DNA from: Pseudomonas mandelii
GTDB lineage: Bacteria > Pseudomonadota > Gammaproteobacteria > Pseudomonadales > Pseudomonadaceae
Assembly (NCBI RefSeq): GCF_006438925.1
Contig: NZ_RCZA01000022.1
Span: 1 to 46,728 of the forward strand
Direction of reading: 5' to 3'
DNA: 46,728 nucleotides
The translations under genes and the position numbers were made by a program. Positions 17,261-25,679 of the stretch are shown here, piece by piece (position 1 is the first letter of the stretch; the number at the start of each line of letters is the position of its first letter). Below the pieces are notes generated by a model. It did not search any database. It was not told the DNA's origin and saw nothing but the letters and a program-made list of their open reading frames with translations.

Positions 17261-17901
17261 CCCATACCCCTGACATTCTTGATGATGTGGTTTCCCAGTT
17301 TTCGCCGCAGCGCATGAATCAGAAATTCCACCGCGTTGCTTTCCACCTCATTGCCCCAGCCGTAAATTCGCTCTTCGAGTTCGCTGCGGGAGAGAATGGC
17401 ACCCGGCCGGATCAACAGAGCCTGTAGCAGCGCGAACTCACGACTGGAAAGCTGAACATCGGGGGTTTCGGCGGTGCTGGCTTGTTTGGAGAGAAGATCC
17501 AGCGACACCACGCCGTTGTCCAGCCGTGACTGGGCGCTGCCGCCTTTACGGCGCAACACCGCGCGGATACGAGCTAGCAGCTCCGCCATGGCGAAGGGTT
17601 TAAGCAAGAAATCGTCAGCACCGCCGTCGAGGCCGCGCAGGCGGTCTTCGAGACCATCTCTCGCGGTGATGACCAGCAGCGGTACCGGGTTGTTGCGGCC
17701 GCGTATGCCATCGAGCACATCGAGCCCGTCTTTGCCGGGCAATCCGAGATCCAGCAACACCAGGTCATAGACATGGGTTTCCAGTGCCGCAAGGGCGATG
17801 AGTCCGTTTTTGACCCAATCGGTGGCGTAGCTTGCATCGTTCAGCGCGCCCTGGATGGCGTCACCAATCATCGAGTCATCTTCGACCAGCAAGATTCGCA
17901 T
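17236..17901 (-). CDS. OmpR-family response regulator
   Basis: This 221-residue protein has a receiver (1-115) with acidic pocket EDD at 7-9, phospho-acceptor Asp51 (LVLLDLGLPGKDG) and Lys101 (FLLKPFA), followed by a winged-helix DNA-binding domain (RKLGNHIIKNVRGMGWMVS). It resembles the QseB/PmrA/TctD group. GGAG lies seven bases before the ATG. Immediately upstream, only 12 bases from the start codon, is the T-run of a strong intrinsic terminator, so transcription must pass through that hairpin or be attenuated by it. Confidence 0.93.
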   Translation of the reverse strand: MRILLVEDDSMIGDAIQGALNDASYATDWVKNGLIALAALETHVYDLVLLDLGLPGKDGLDVLDGIRGRNNPVPLLVITARDGLEDRLRGLDGGADDFLLKPFAMAELLARIRAVLRRKGGSAQSRLDNGVVSLDLLSKQASTAETPDVQLSSREFALLQALLIRPGAILSRSELEERIYGWGNEVESNAVEFLIHALRRKLGNHIIKNVRGMGWMVSKSA

Positions 17902-17912
17902 GTACGGCTCCG

Positions 17913-17943
17913 AAAAAAAGCGCGACGGTCATGACCGTCGCGC
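17913..17943 (-). terminator. Strong intrinsic terminator abutting the response-regulator ribosome site
   Basis: On the minus strand GCGCGACGGT-CATG-ACCGTCGCGC is a perfect stem-loop followed by seven T residues. It lies downstream of the lipoprotein gene, and its T-run ends one base before the CGGAG ribosome site of the regulator. There is no room for a promoter between the hairpin and the start codon, which suggests attenuation or read-through control of the two-component system. Confidence 0.85.
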
Positions 17944-18006
17944 CTGTATTGAAGCACCTGAGCCGGCGTTTGTCCGCCAGCGGATGAGTGCATGTGCGAC
18001 GGTTGG

Positions 18007-18444
18007 TCACTGTTTGCCTTTCATCGAATCGAAAGCTTTCAGCAGATCATCCATTGTTGCCTTGCAATCGCCCTGCTTTGGTGTGCTGGCACGCAGGGCA
18101 TCGAGTGCCCGGTCAATGGCTTTGTCCAGCACATGCCAGTCACTGGCGGCACGGGGTTTGATGCCGGCTTCGGCAGAGTCCCAAGACGTTTCCAGATCCT
18201 TGATGCGGGTTTTCGCGCCGGGCAGGTCGCCTTTATCGACGAGCGCGGCGACATCCGCTGCGATGGCACGGAACTGGGACAAATCACCCAGTTTTGAACC
18301 GGTCTGTGCAGATGCGCTTACCGAAGTGGCCGGTGTGCCTGCACCGGGTTTGTCGGCAGGTTTCGAGCAGCCAGCGGCGACGCTGAGCAAAAAGATCGAC
18401 GAAACGAAGGCAATGTGGCGAAGGACATTTTGAAGTGGGCGCAT
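18007..18444 (-). CDS. Small lipoprotein of unknown function
   Basis: This 145-residue protein has a lipoprotein signal (hydrophobic segment ending SVAAGC, Cys26), a Pro/Ala/Ser-rich linker and a helical domain. The motifs are FRAIAADVAALVDKGDLPGA and LETSWDSAEAGIKPRAASDW, followed by LDKAIDRALDALRAS. Ser follows the cysteine, so outer-membrane sorting is likely. It lies 27 bases after the multi-pass membrane protein gene on the same strand and is followed by a terminator. I recall the pairing with COG4705 proteins and two-component systems but cannot name a function. Confidence 0.75.
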   Translation of the reverse strand: MRPLQNVLRHIAFVSSIFLLSVAAGCSKPADKPGAGTPATSVSASAQTGSKLGDLSQFRAIAADVAALVDKGDLPGAKTRIKDLETSWDSAEAGIKPRAASDWHVLDKAIDRALDALRASTPKQGDCKATMDDLLKAFDSMKGKQ

Positions 18445-18471
18445 GACAATCCTTGATTGGCTTTTGAAGGG

Positions 18472-19236
18472 TTACTGAGTGACGGTTTTACGGTTGACTA
18501 CGTTGAATTGAGCAACCGCGACCAAAAGCATAATGACGCACAGGAAAATGGCGCTCGTCCACGCGGCTCCCATGCCGAGGCCACCATAGGTTTTAGCCTG
18601 GGTCAGCAAATCGCCGAGAGAGGCACCAAACGGACGGGTCAGGATGTAGGCCAGCCAAAAGGTCAGCACCACATTGCCGCCTAAGCGCCAAGCCACTAGC
18701 GTTGTGGCGATAAGCGCACCGAAAATCACCACGCCAAGGGTGAAGCCCAGGCCCAGCGCTTCAGTGGCCAGGTCGCCCGCTGCAGTCCCGAGGGCAAAGG
18801 TACAAAGCACGGTCGCCCAGTAGAAAAGCTCCCGTCGCGGGGTAACGATTTCGCGGATCGACAGGTTGTGCTCCACCCCGTACCAGACCAGGAAGTTGAT
18901 TGCCAGCAGAACAGCGAAGACCGCCGTGCTGGTGTACAAGCTGATGTCGAGCATGTCGGTCATGATGTCGGTGATCTGTGTCCCGACAATGCTGACCAAC
19001 ACCACGGTTAACCAGTAGATCCAGGGTGAATAGGCTTTGGTACGCAGTTGAAAAAACAACGCTAGCGCCAGCAAGACGGCCATACCGATGCTCGTCCAAC
19101 CAGCGCCAAAACCAGCATCCACGGCCAGAAAGTCCGCGCCGGTTTCACCCACAGTTGTCGATAGAATCTTGATAACCCAGAATGACAGCGTCACCTCGGG
19201 CACTTTGTTGAGCCATCCGGCTTTTTCGAGATTCAT
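18472..19236 (-). CDS. Multi-pass membrane protein, COG4705-like
   Basis: This 254-residue protein has about seven to eight membrane helices. The acidic N-terminal motif KILSTTVGETGADFLAVD and a second related repeat (FYWATVLCTFALGTAAGDLA) point to an internal duplication. In both repeats a TxGxxAGD-like turn carries an acidic residue inside the membrane. This matches the COG4705 uncharacterised membrane-anchored proteins. CAGGAG precedes the ATG. It is first in the set leading to the lipoprotein and then the two-component system, so it may be the exporter or target that system controls (inference). Confidence 0.75.
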   Translation of the reverse strand: MNLEKAGWLNKVPEVTLSFWVIKILSTTVGETGADFLAVDAGFGAGWTSIGMAVLLALALFFQLRTKAYSPWIYWLTVVLVSIVGTQITDIMTDMLDISLYTSTAVFAVLLAINFLVWYGVEHNLSIREIVTPRRELFYWATVLCTFALGTAAGDLATEALGLGFTLGVVIFGALIATTLVAWRLGGNVVLTFWLAYILTRPFGASLGDLLTQAKTYGGLGMGAAWTSAIFLCVIMLLVAVAQFNVVNRKTVTQ

Positions 19237-19380
19237 GTGCTGGTAGCCTCTCCTGATCTGCGCTGAACTTGCGTAGAGGGAGAAGATACGTCGCTAAACT
19301 TAGCTGAGACTGAGGGGCGGTGATGCGAATGCCACAATTCCCTGGGGCAAGCCGCCTGCCACGGTGAGTGTGAGGCTGTT

Positions 19381-20043
19381 CTATTTGGTGTCAGGCCAAA
19401 ACCGCTGCCCACCCCCCGGCGCCTCCGTCCACGCCTGCAACGACCGTGTCGGCAAATCGAAATAATCCCGCGTGCGCGCATACCCATGCCCACCCATCCG
19501 GCCAATTGCATCGAGCCCGAGCTGATCGATATACAGGGTTTTCGGGTCGATCAATTCATCCCGCACATGCGCCATCAGTACTTCGCCAAAGATGATCTCC
19601 CGGGACTGTCCGATGGACAGCGCCATCATCCGTCGACATTCCAACGCCACCGGGGCTTCGCCGATCCTTGGGCATTTGACCGTGGTGCCGGGAATGGCCG
19701 TGAGGCCGGCGGCCGTCAGCTCGTCGAAACCAGGGGCGAACGGCACGGCGCAGACGTTCATGGCTTCCACCAGAGCATCGCTGACGATGTTGACGGTGAA
19801 TTCCTGGTTGAGCTGGATATTGCGCGTGGTGTCCTTGGGGCTTTGGTCGCCGTAGTTTTCCACGCCCAACGCGAGGATCGGCGGGTCGGCCGAGAGGGCG
19901 TTGAAGAAGCTGAAGGGCGCGGCATTGATCCGGCCTTCGCCGTCGATGGTGGTGACCAGGGCAATCGGCCGTGGCACCACGCTGCCGATCAGAATCTTGT
20001 ATTTGTCTCGCGGGCTCAATTGGCTGAAGTCGAAGCTTTGCAT
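19381..20043 (-). CDS. Flavin reductase-like, FMN-binding split-barrel protein
   Basis: This 220-residue protein starts FDFSQLSPRDKYKILIGSVV and continues PRPIALVTTIDGEGRINAAP. The pattern S-x-x-P-R-P-I-A-x-V-T and F-F-N-A-L-S-A-D-P-P is typical of flavin reductase-like domain proteins, which bind FMN and may supply reduced flavin to a monooxygenase. It is the last gene of the transporter/amidohydrolase cluster, 12 bases after the upstream amidohydrolase. No monooxygenase is present in the window, so its partner or own reaction is unknown. Confidence 0.85.
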   Translation of the reverse strand: MQSFDFSQLSPRDKYKILIGSVVPRPIALVTTIDGEGRINAAPFSFFNALSADPPILALGVENYGDQSPKDTTRNIQLNQEFTVNIVSDALVEAMNVCAVPFAPGFDELTAAGLTAIPGTTVKCPRIGEAPVALECRRMMALSIGQSREIIFGEVLMAHVRDELIDPKTLYIDQLGLDAIGRMGGHGYARTRDYFDLPTRSLQAWTEAPGGGQRFWPDTK

Positions 20044-20055
20044 GGGCAGAATTCT

Positions 20056-21543
20056 CTAAAGAAGGGGATCAATCGCGCTCAGCGGCGCGTGTGCGCTGTA
20101 GTCGTCAGCGAACGGGATGGCCGGTTTGAACAGGCCTTTCCAGTCCGGTTGGCCAAAGGCCCGGTCGCTGTGGCTGCGCATCAGTTTTTCGAATTGTTGT
20201 TGAGCCTGGCGTTGCAGGGCGGGGTAGTCGACGCCTTGAACCTGACCGTCCCGCATCACGCAGCGGCCGTCGATGTAGCTGGCGATGCAGTCGTCACCGC
20301 GCCCGGCCAGCACCAGGTTTTTCAGTGGATCGAACAGCGGCCCCAAATGCAGGCCGCGAAGGCTGAACACCGTGATGTCGGCCTTGGCGCCCGGTGCCAA
20401 GCGGCCCAGATCATCGCGACCCAGGGCCCTGGCGCCGCCGAGGGTGGCGGCGTTGTACAAATCCAGGGTGCTGGTGAGCAAGTTCCCGCCCTCCATCAAT
20501 CGTGCGATGTTCAGACCCTGGCGCATGTTCTCCAACAGGTCCGCCGGCCAGGTGTCGGTGCCCAAGGCGAAGTTGATGCCCTTGGCCCGATAGCGACCGA
20601 AAGCGTTCAACGCCTCACCGTCACGGGCAAACACCACCGGGCAATGCACCAGACTCGCGCCGCCATCCACCACGCGTTGCAGATCGTCATCGCCTGAGGT
20701 GTAGATGCCGTGGGGCAGCAGACTGCGCGGGGTCAGCAGGTCCAGTTGCTGCAACCAGGTCAGGGGTGACACTCCGCGCAGTTGCTCGACCATCGCCACC
20801 TCACCGAGCCCCTGGCAGCAATGCAAACGCATCGGCGCGTTCAGTTCCCGACTCAACGCGGCAGTGCGTTGCAGCAGGGCCGGGGTGCAGGTCTGGATGC
20901 GGTCCGGCAGCAGCGCGCTGCGAATCAAACCCTCATGCGCACCGTCGACATCACGGAAAAACCGAGCAGCCGCATCGAGCCCCGCCATGCCTCGCGCTTC
21001 ATCCCAGTGATGCCCGAGGCTTCCATCGGCGTGCCAGTAACTCATGCCGCTCATGTAGCAGGGACCGAGGTAAGTCCGCAGCCCCAACTCGGCAGCGACA
21101 CCGGCCACTGCAGAAAACTCGTCGTAAGTTTCGGCCCACTCTCGGTAGTACATCGAGGTGATCGGCATGGCAGTAGTGATGCCGTTGCGGATCAACTGAG
21201 TGAAGGCATAGCGGTATTTGAAGACTTCTTCATCGGGGCTGTAACTCTCTCGCGGACCTGCCGTCAGGTAGTCCTCGGACCACATCCGCCCCATGTCGCG
21301 CTCATCGCCGTTGTCCAGCGTCAGCACCGTCGAATCCAGATCCCCGAGCGCATCCAGATCGATGAAGCCCGGACCGATCAACGCATTGCCATAATCGACC
21401 CACTGATCCACCGGCCCCGGATAGTCACGCCCGACAAACACGATGCGCGAACCTTCGAACACCACTTCGCCGTCGCGCCACAGCACATGCTGGGTGCCGT
21501 CGAACCCGACCACGCAACTGGCTTTCAATCCAATCCTTTTCAC
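20056..21543 (-). CDS. Amidohydrolase-superfamily protein lacking the first HxH (chlorohydrolase-like)
   Basis: This 495-residue protein has the beta-sandwich plus TIM-barrel layout of the TRZ/ATZ/chlorohydrolase branch. The first metal motif, normally PGFIDxHxH, reads GPGFIDLDALGDLDST (residues 57-72). Later ligands are partly kept: His in MRLHCCQG, His in LLPHGIYT and Asp in ALGTDTWPADL. The GTG start overlaps the TGA of the upstream amidohydrolase, so they are coupled. It would normally be called a deaminase or dehalogenase of N-heterocycles, but the missing HxH makes the metal site and chemistry uncertain. Confidence 0.8.
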   Translation of the reverse strand: MKRIGLKASCVVGFDGTQHVLWRDGEVVFEGSRIVFVGRDYPGPVDQWVDYGNALIGPGFIDLDALGDLDSTVLTLDNGDERDMGRMWSEDYLTAGPRESYSPDEEVFKYRYAFTQLIRNGITTAMPITSMYYREWAETYDEFSAVAGVAAELGLRTYLGPCYMSGMSYWHADGSLGHHWDEARGMAGLDAAARFFRDVDGAHEGLIRSALLPDRIQTCTPALLQRTAALSRELNAPMRLHCCQGLGEVAMVEQLRGVSPLTWLQQLDLLTPRSLLPHGIYTSGDDDLQRVVDGGASLVHCPVVFARDGEALNAFGRYRAKGINFALGTDTWPADLLENMRQGLNIARLMEGGNLLTSTLDLYNAATLGGARALGRDDLGRLAPGAKADITVFSLRGLHLGPLFDPLKNLVLAGRGDDCIASYIDGRCVMRDGQVQGVDYPALQRQAQQQFEKLMRSHSDRAFGQPDWKGLFKPAIPFADDYSAHAPLSAIDPLL

Positions 21544-22736
21544 AAGCGACTTTCCAGCAGTCGGCCACCGGAAGCGATCAACTCACCGCCGCGATAAACC
21601 TGCCGTATCGGACGCGACACCACCGCCTCACCCAGCGTCTGCACCGGCATCAGCAAAAAGTCCGCCGGCGCACCAATCTCCACTCCATAACCTTCACAGC
21701 CCAACGCCCGGGCGCCATTCACCGTGGCGGCGTCGAACGCCGCCGCCAGTTCATCGTCCTTGTTCAAGTCGAAACGAAACGCCAGCAGCATCGCCCGTTC
21801 CAGCATGTCGCCGTTGCCCATGGGCGACCAGGCGTCGCGAATGCCGTCCGAACCCAGGCACACGTTTACCCCGGTCTCGCGCAACGCAAGGAACGGCGGC
21901 ACCGCGCAATCCGCGGGTGCCGAACTCATCAGTGAAATGCCCAGCGCCGCCAAACGCTCGGCCACCGGTTTGACCTGGCTCCACGGCAACATGCCCAGGC
22001 AGTAAGCGTGGCTGATCATCACTCGACCCTGACGCCCGAAGCGTTCGGTGTAGTCGGCGATCAGTGCGATCTGCCACAGGCCGAGTTCGCCCTTGTCGTG
22101 CAGGTGAATGTCGACGCCACGCTCGAATTCGCTGGCCAGCTTAAACACGAAGTCGAGCTGGGCGATGGGGTCATTGTCGATGCCGCACGGGTCAAGGCCG
22201 CCGACGTTTTCCACGCCCAGGGCCATGGCTTCGCGCATCAGTTCGGTAGTGCCGGGGCGGCTGATCAGGCCGGTTTGCGGGAACACCACCAGTTGCAGGT
22301 CGATCAGGTCGCGGTAGTTTTCGCGCAGTTGCTGCATGGCCTCGACGTGGCGCAGGCCGAATTCCGGGTCGATGTCGACGTGACAACGCATCGTCAGCGA
22401 GCCACGGGCTATGCAGTTTTCCAGCAGGGCGCCAGCACGTTGGGCAATCGGTGCCTGGACTTCACGCAGCACGCGGCGCTCGTTGGCGATGTAGTCCTTG
22501 AGCGTCGGGCCGGCGCTGTTCGGGCGCCAGGGTTGACCCCAGAGGGTTTTGTCGAGGTGGACGTGGCTTTCAACCAGGGCAGGGGTGAGGAGCTGGTTTT
22601 GGCCGTCGATGTCGGTGGGGGTCAGGACCGCAGACGATGCCGGACGGCGTTGTTTAATCAGACCGTTTTCGATCAGTAGGTCTTCGGTGGTTGAACCGTA
22701 GGGGCGTACGTTACGTAGCCAGCGGGGTTGGGTCAT
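21540..22736 (-). CDS. Cytosine-deaminase-like amidohydrolase (CodA-type)
   Basis: This 398-residue protein has intact metal-binding motifs: HxH in LVESHVHLDKTL, a His in VDIHLHDKGELG, a His in MISHAYCLGM and an Asp in CLGSDGIRDAWSP. The HVHLDKT and HLHD patterns are typical of cytosine deaminase-like enzymes, which release ammonia from pyrimidines or related rings. I chose the ATG at 22736; the frame stays open upstream only through REP sequence. It lies between the binding protein (with a REP pair in the gap) and the second amidohydrolase. The substrate is unknown. Confidence 0.86.
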   Translation of the reverse strand: MTQPRWLRNVRPYGSTTEDLLIENGLIKQRRPASSAVLTPTDIDGQNQLLTPALVESHVHLDKTLWGQPWRPNSAGPTLKDYIANERRVLREVQAPIAQRAGALLENCIARGSLTMRCHVDIDPEFGLRHVEAMQQLRENYRDLIDLQLVVFPQTGLISRPGTTELMREAMALGVENVGGLDPCGIDNDPIAQLDFVFKLASEFERGVDIHLHDKGELGLWQIALIADYTERFGRQGRVMISHAYCLGMLPWSQVKPVAERLAALGISLMSSAPADCAVPPFLALRETGVNVCLGSDGIRDAWSPMGNGDMLERAMLLAFRFDLNKDDELAAAFDAATVNGARALGCEGYGVEIGAPADFLLMPVQTLGEAVVSRPIRQVYRGGELIASGGRLLESRL

Positions 22737-22772
22737 TTCAAACCTCAAATTTTGTGGTGTTTGGTCGGGCCT

Positions 22773-22866
22773 CATCGCGAGCAGGCTCGCTCCCACAAGG
22801 GGTTTGTGTTGAACATGGAATGTGTGAACAACCCAATACCCTGTGGGAGCGAGCTTGCTCGCGATG
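22773..22866. repeat. REP pair inside the catabolic operon
   Basis: CATCGCGAGCAGGCTCGCTC (extended to CCACA) at 22773-22797 and its inverted copy at 22842-22866 differ by one base and are separated by 44 bases. It is a Pseudomonas REP doublet (BIME type) between the binding-protein and deaminase genes. It may set different mRNA levels for transport and catabolic parts. Confidence 0.9.
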
Positions 22867-22885
22867 GCCGCGCCTCGGTCTAAAG

Positions 22886-23938
22886 TCAGCCCTTGAGCTT
22901 CGACCAGATCCGGTCCTGCAGCTCCCGCGCCTTGTTGCTGCACTCTTTTTCCGGGCGCAGGCGCGAGGCGAACTCGTCGGGCATGTTGATCGCGTCCATC
23001 ACCCGCCATTTGGCGTCGATCAGCTTGTCGCTCTGGATGCCGTTGTCGTAGGCGATGGCGTTGGACACGGCGGCGGCGTTTTCCGGCTTCATCATCCAAT
23101 CGATGAAAATCTTCGCGTTGCCAGGGTGCGGGGCGCTTTTCGGTACGGCGAAGTTGTCCTGGAACATCGCCAGGCCTTCGCGTGGGTACACGTACTTGAT
23201 GGTGCTTTTTTGCAACGTGGCCCGGGCGGTCGAGCCGTTCCAGTTCTGCATCATGATCACCTCACCGGAGGCCATGCGGTCGACGGTGTTGTCCGAGCTG
23301 TACATCTTCAAGTGCGGTTTCTGTTTTTGCAGCAGCTCCAGAATGCGCTTGGCGTCCTGCGGGTTTTCGCTGCATTCGTCGACGTTCAGGTAATGGCTGG
23401 CCGCGTTGATCACACTGCTGGAGGTGTCGAGGGCGGCGAGTTGGCCTTCGAGTTCCTTGCGCGGTTCGAAGAACTCTTTCCAAGAGTCATCGAGTTTGCC
23501 GCCGGGCACCCGCGCGCTGTCATAGGAAAACCCGGTAGTGCCCCACAGGTACGGGGCTGAGAACTTGCGGCCCGGGTCGAAACTCGGGTCGCGGAACGCC
23601 GGTTTGACGTACTGGAAGTTGGGCAAGGTCGACGCATCGATTTGCAGCAGCAGGTTCTGGTTGATCAACGTGCGCATGATCGACTGCGATGGCACGATCA
23701 CGTCATACGCCGCGCCACCGGCCTGCAACTTGGCCAGCAGGGTTTCGTTGCTGTCGTAGCCGTCCATGGTGACCTTGATCCCGGTCTCCTTTTCGAACTT
23801 GGCCAGCAGTTCCACCGGGTAGTAGTCGGTCCAGTTGTAGAAGAACAATTCCTTGGGTTCGGCGGCCTGGGCGCTGAACGTCGTGAAGCAACTCAGGGCC
23901 AGACCGGCGACAGCGAAACGCATGCTTTTGATGCTCAT
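22886..23938 (-). CDS. ABC transporter periplasmic binding protein (PotD/PotF-like)
   Basis: This 350-residue protein has a Sec signal peptide (MSIKSMRFAVAGLALSCFTT, cleavage near AQA-AEP at about 30). It then shows the polyamine-binding-type motifs LFFYNWTDYYPVELLAKFEK, ETGIKVTMDGYDSNETLLAK and YDVIVPSQSIMRTLI. These proteins capture putrescine, spermidine or other amines. The ATG at 23938 lies nine bases after GGAG. Its co-occurrence with two deaminase-like enzymes suggests a ligand other than the standard polyamines. It follows the second permease gene. Confidence 0.88.
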   Translation of the reverse strand: MSIKSMRFAVAGLALSCFTTFSAQAAEPKELFFYNWTDYYPVELLAKFEKETGIKVTMDGYDSNETLLAKLQAGGAAYDVIVPSQSIMRTLINQNLLLQIDASTLPNFQYVKPAFRDPSFDPGRKFSAPYLWGTTGFSYDSARVPGGKLDDSWKEFFEPRKELEGQLAALDTSSSVINAASHYLNVDECSENPQDAKRILELLQKQKPHLKMYSSDNTVDRMASGEVIMMQNWNGSTARATLQKSTIKYVYPREGLAMFQDNFAVPKSAPHPGNAKIFIDWMMKPENAAAVSNAIAYDNGIQSDKLIDAKWRVMDAINMPDEFASRLRPEKECSNKARELQDRIWSKLKG

Positions 23939-23975
23939 AGATGTACGCTCCAGAAGTACCACGAAGGACAAAGGT

Positions 23976-24764
23976 TCATTGGTTTTTGCCGCGCTGTCCC
24001 AGCCAGAAGGCCAGTACCACCAGCACGATGGAAATCACCAGCGTCAGGGTCGAGATCGCGTTGATCTCCGGTGTTACCCCGGATTTGATTGCCGAGAAGA
24101 TGTACACCGGCAACGTCGTCGAACCGGGGCCGGCAACGAAGAAGGTCATGATGAAATCGTCGAGGCTGACCACGAACGCCAACACCGAACCGGACAACAC
24201 TGCCGGCCACAGCAGCGGCAGTGTCACCCGACGAAATACTTGCCACGGGTTGGCGTACAAATCGTTCGCCGCCTCCAGCAAGCTCTTGTCCAGGTCATTG
24301 AGCCGGGCGCGGATCGGCAGGTACGCGAAAGGAATGCAGAAGCCGATGTGCGCGACGATCACCGTCAGCAAACCGAGCTTGATCCCCAGGGCCATGAACA
24401 GCAGAAGCGTGGCGACGGCGGTGACGATCTCCGGCAGGATCAGCGGCAGGTTGATCCCGCCCTCGACCATCTTCTGTCCATAGAACGGCCGGTACGTCGC
24501 CAACGCCGCGAGCAAGGCAATGGCCGTGGCACACACCGTGGCGATGCCGGCGACGATGATCGAGTTCAGCGCCGCCGTCTGAATCGACGGGTTGGCCAGA
24601 ATCCTTCCGTACCAGGCAAAGGAGAACTCGGTCCACACCGTGGCCGAACGGTTGGCGTTGAAGCTGTAGGCGATCAGCACGAAGATCGGCACGTACAGAT
24701 ACGCCAGGATCAACAGGCTGACTTCGCGGGTCAGGGGCAGTTTTTTCAGGTGCAGGGCGATCAT
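23976..24764 (-). CDS. ABC transporter permease (PotC/PotI-like)
   Basis: This 262-residue protein has six membrane helices and the EAA-loop motif for contact with the ATPase (NDLDKSLLEAANDLYANPWQ). It is the second inner-membrane subunit of the polyamine-type importer. The start overlaps the previous permease's stop by four bases (ATGA). Confidence 0.9.
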   Translation of the reverse strand: MIALHLKKLPLTREVSLLILAYLYVPIFVLIAYSFNANRSATVWTEFSFAWYGRILANPSIQTAALNSIIVAGIATVCATAIALLAALATYRPFYGQKMVEGGINLPLILPEIVTAVATLLLFMALGIKLGLLTVIVAHIGFCIPFAYLPIRARLNDLDKSLLEAANDLYANPWQVFRRVTLPLLWPAVLSGSVLAFVVSLDDFIMTFFVAGPGSTTLPVYIFSAIKSGVTPEINAISTLTLVISIVLVVLAFWLGQRGKNQ

Positions 24765-25678
24765 GCGGTGGCTCCCCGACGCAGGGTTTTGGCGGCGCTG
24801 CGGCTGTAGAGGGCGTAAAGCACCAGGGACAGCAGCAGAATTCCCAGCAACAGGAATGACAGCGAACTGCCCAGCGGCCAGTTACGCGCGGTGCCGAACT
24901 GTTGCTGGATCAGGTTGCCGATCATCAGCGTCTTGCCGCCGCCGAGAATCGCTGGAGTGATGAAGGCGCCGAGGCTCGGCACGAACACCAGCAACGCACC
25001 GGCAATCACGCCGGGCATCGACAGCGGCAGGATGATTCGCCGCAACGCGTGCCAGCGATTGGCGCCAAGGTCGTAAGCCGCTTCCACCAGACGCCAGTCG
25101 AGTTTTTCCAGGGTCGAGTAGATCGGCAAAATCATGAACGGCAAGAAGCTGTAGACCAGCCCGACGCTGACGGCGAAGTCGTTGTAGAGCAGGGTGATGT
25201 CGCCGGCCTGCGGGAACAGCGCGTTAAGACTCTGGGCAACCCAACCGTGTTCGCGCAGGATGATCAGCCAGGCGTAGTTGCGGATCAGCAGGTTGGTCCA
25301 GAACGGAATGGTGATCAGCAACACCATGAGGTTGCGCCGCTGTGGTGTCAGGCTCGACATCCACAACGCCACTGGGAAGCCGAACAGGAAACATAGCAAC
25401 GTGGTACCACCGGCCTGGAACACCGAGCGCAACAGCGCCTGGGCGTAGACCCAGTTCAGTTCCAGTTCACCGTCGAAACCTTCCTGGAAAAACAGCTGCA
25501 CGTAGCTTTGCAATTGCCAGTTGGCCTGCCAGTCGACGCCGCCATACACGTTGCGCGGCAACAGGCTGATGTAGCCCATGATGCCGAGCGGAATGGCGAT
25601 CAGCGCCAGCAAAGTCAGAACCACCGGGCTGAGCAACAGCGCACGGTTGAGGGCGGGAGAAGTGCTGCTGACGCTCAT
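24761..25678 (-). CDS. ABC transporter permease (PotB/PotH-like)
   Basis: This 305-residue protein has about six membrane helices, a large periplasmic loop after TM1 (NVYGGVDWQANWQLQSYVQL) and an EAA loop (KLDWRLVEAAYDLGANRWHA). It is the first permease of the importer. It starts one base after the ATPase stop, so the three genes form one translational unit. Confidence 0.9.
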   Translation of the reverse strand: MSVSSTSPALNRALLLSPVVLTLLALIAIPLGIMGYISLLPRNVYGGVDWQANWQLQSYVQLFFQEGFDGELELNWVYAQALLRSVFQAGGTTLLCFLFGFPVALWMSSLTPQRRNLMVLLITIPFWTNLLIRNYAWLIILREHGWVAQSLNALFPQAGDITLLYNDFAVSVGLVYSFLPFMILPIYSTLEKLDWRLVEAAYDLGANRWHALRRIILPLSMPGVIAGALLVFVPSLGAFITPAILGGGKTLMIGNLIQQQFGTARNWPLGSSLSFLLLGILLLSLVLYALYSRSAAKTLRRGATA

Positions 25679-25679
25679 C

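Noticed and set aside
22737..23099. N-terminal extension of the CodA-like amidohydrolase
   Set aside because: The upstream frame runs through a REP doublet and into the binding-protein gene; the ATG at 22736 starts recognisable sequence.
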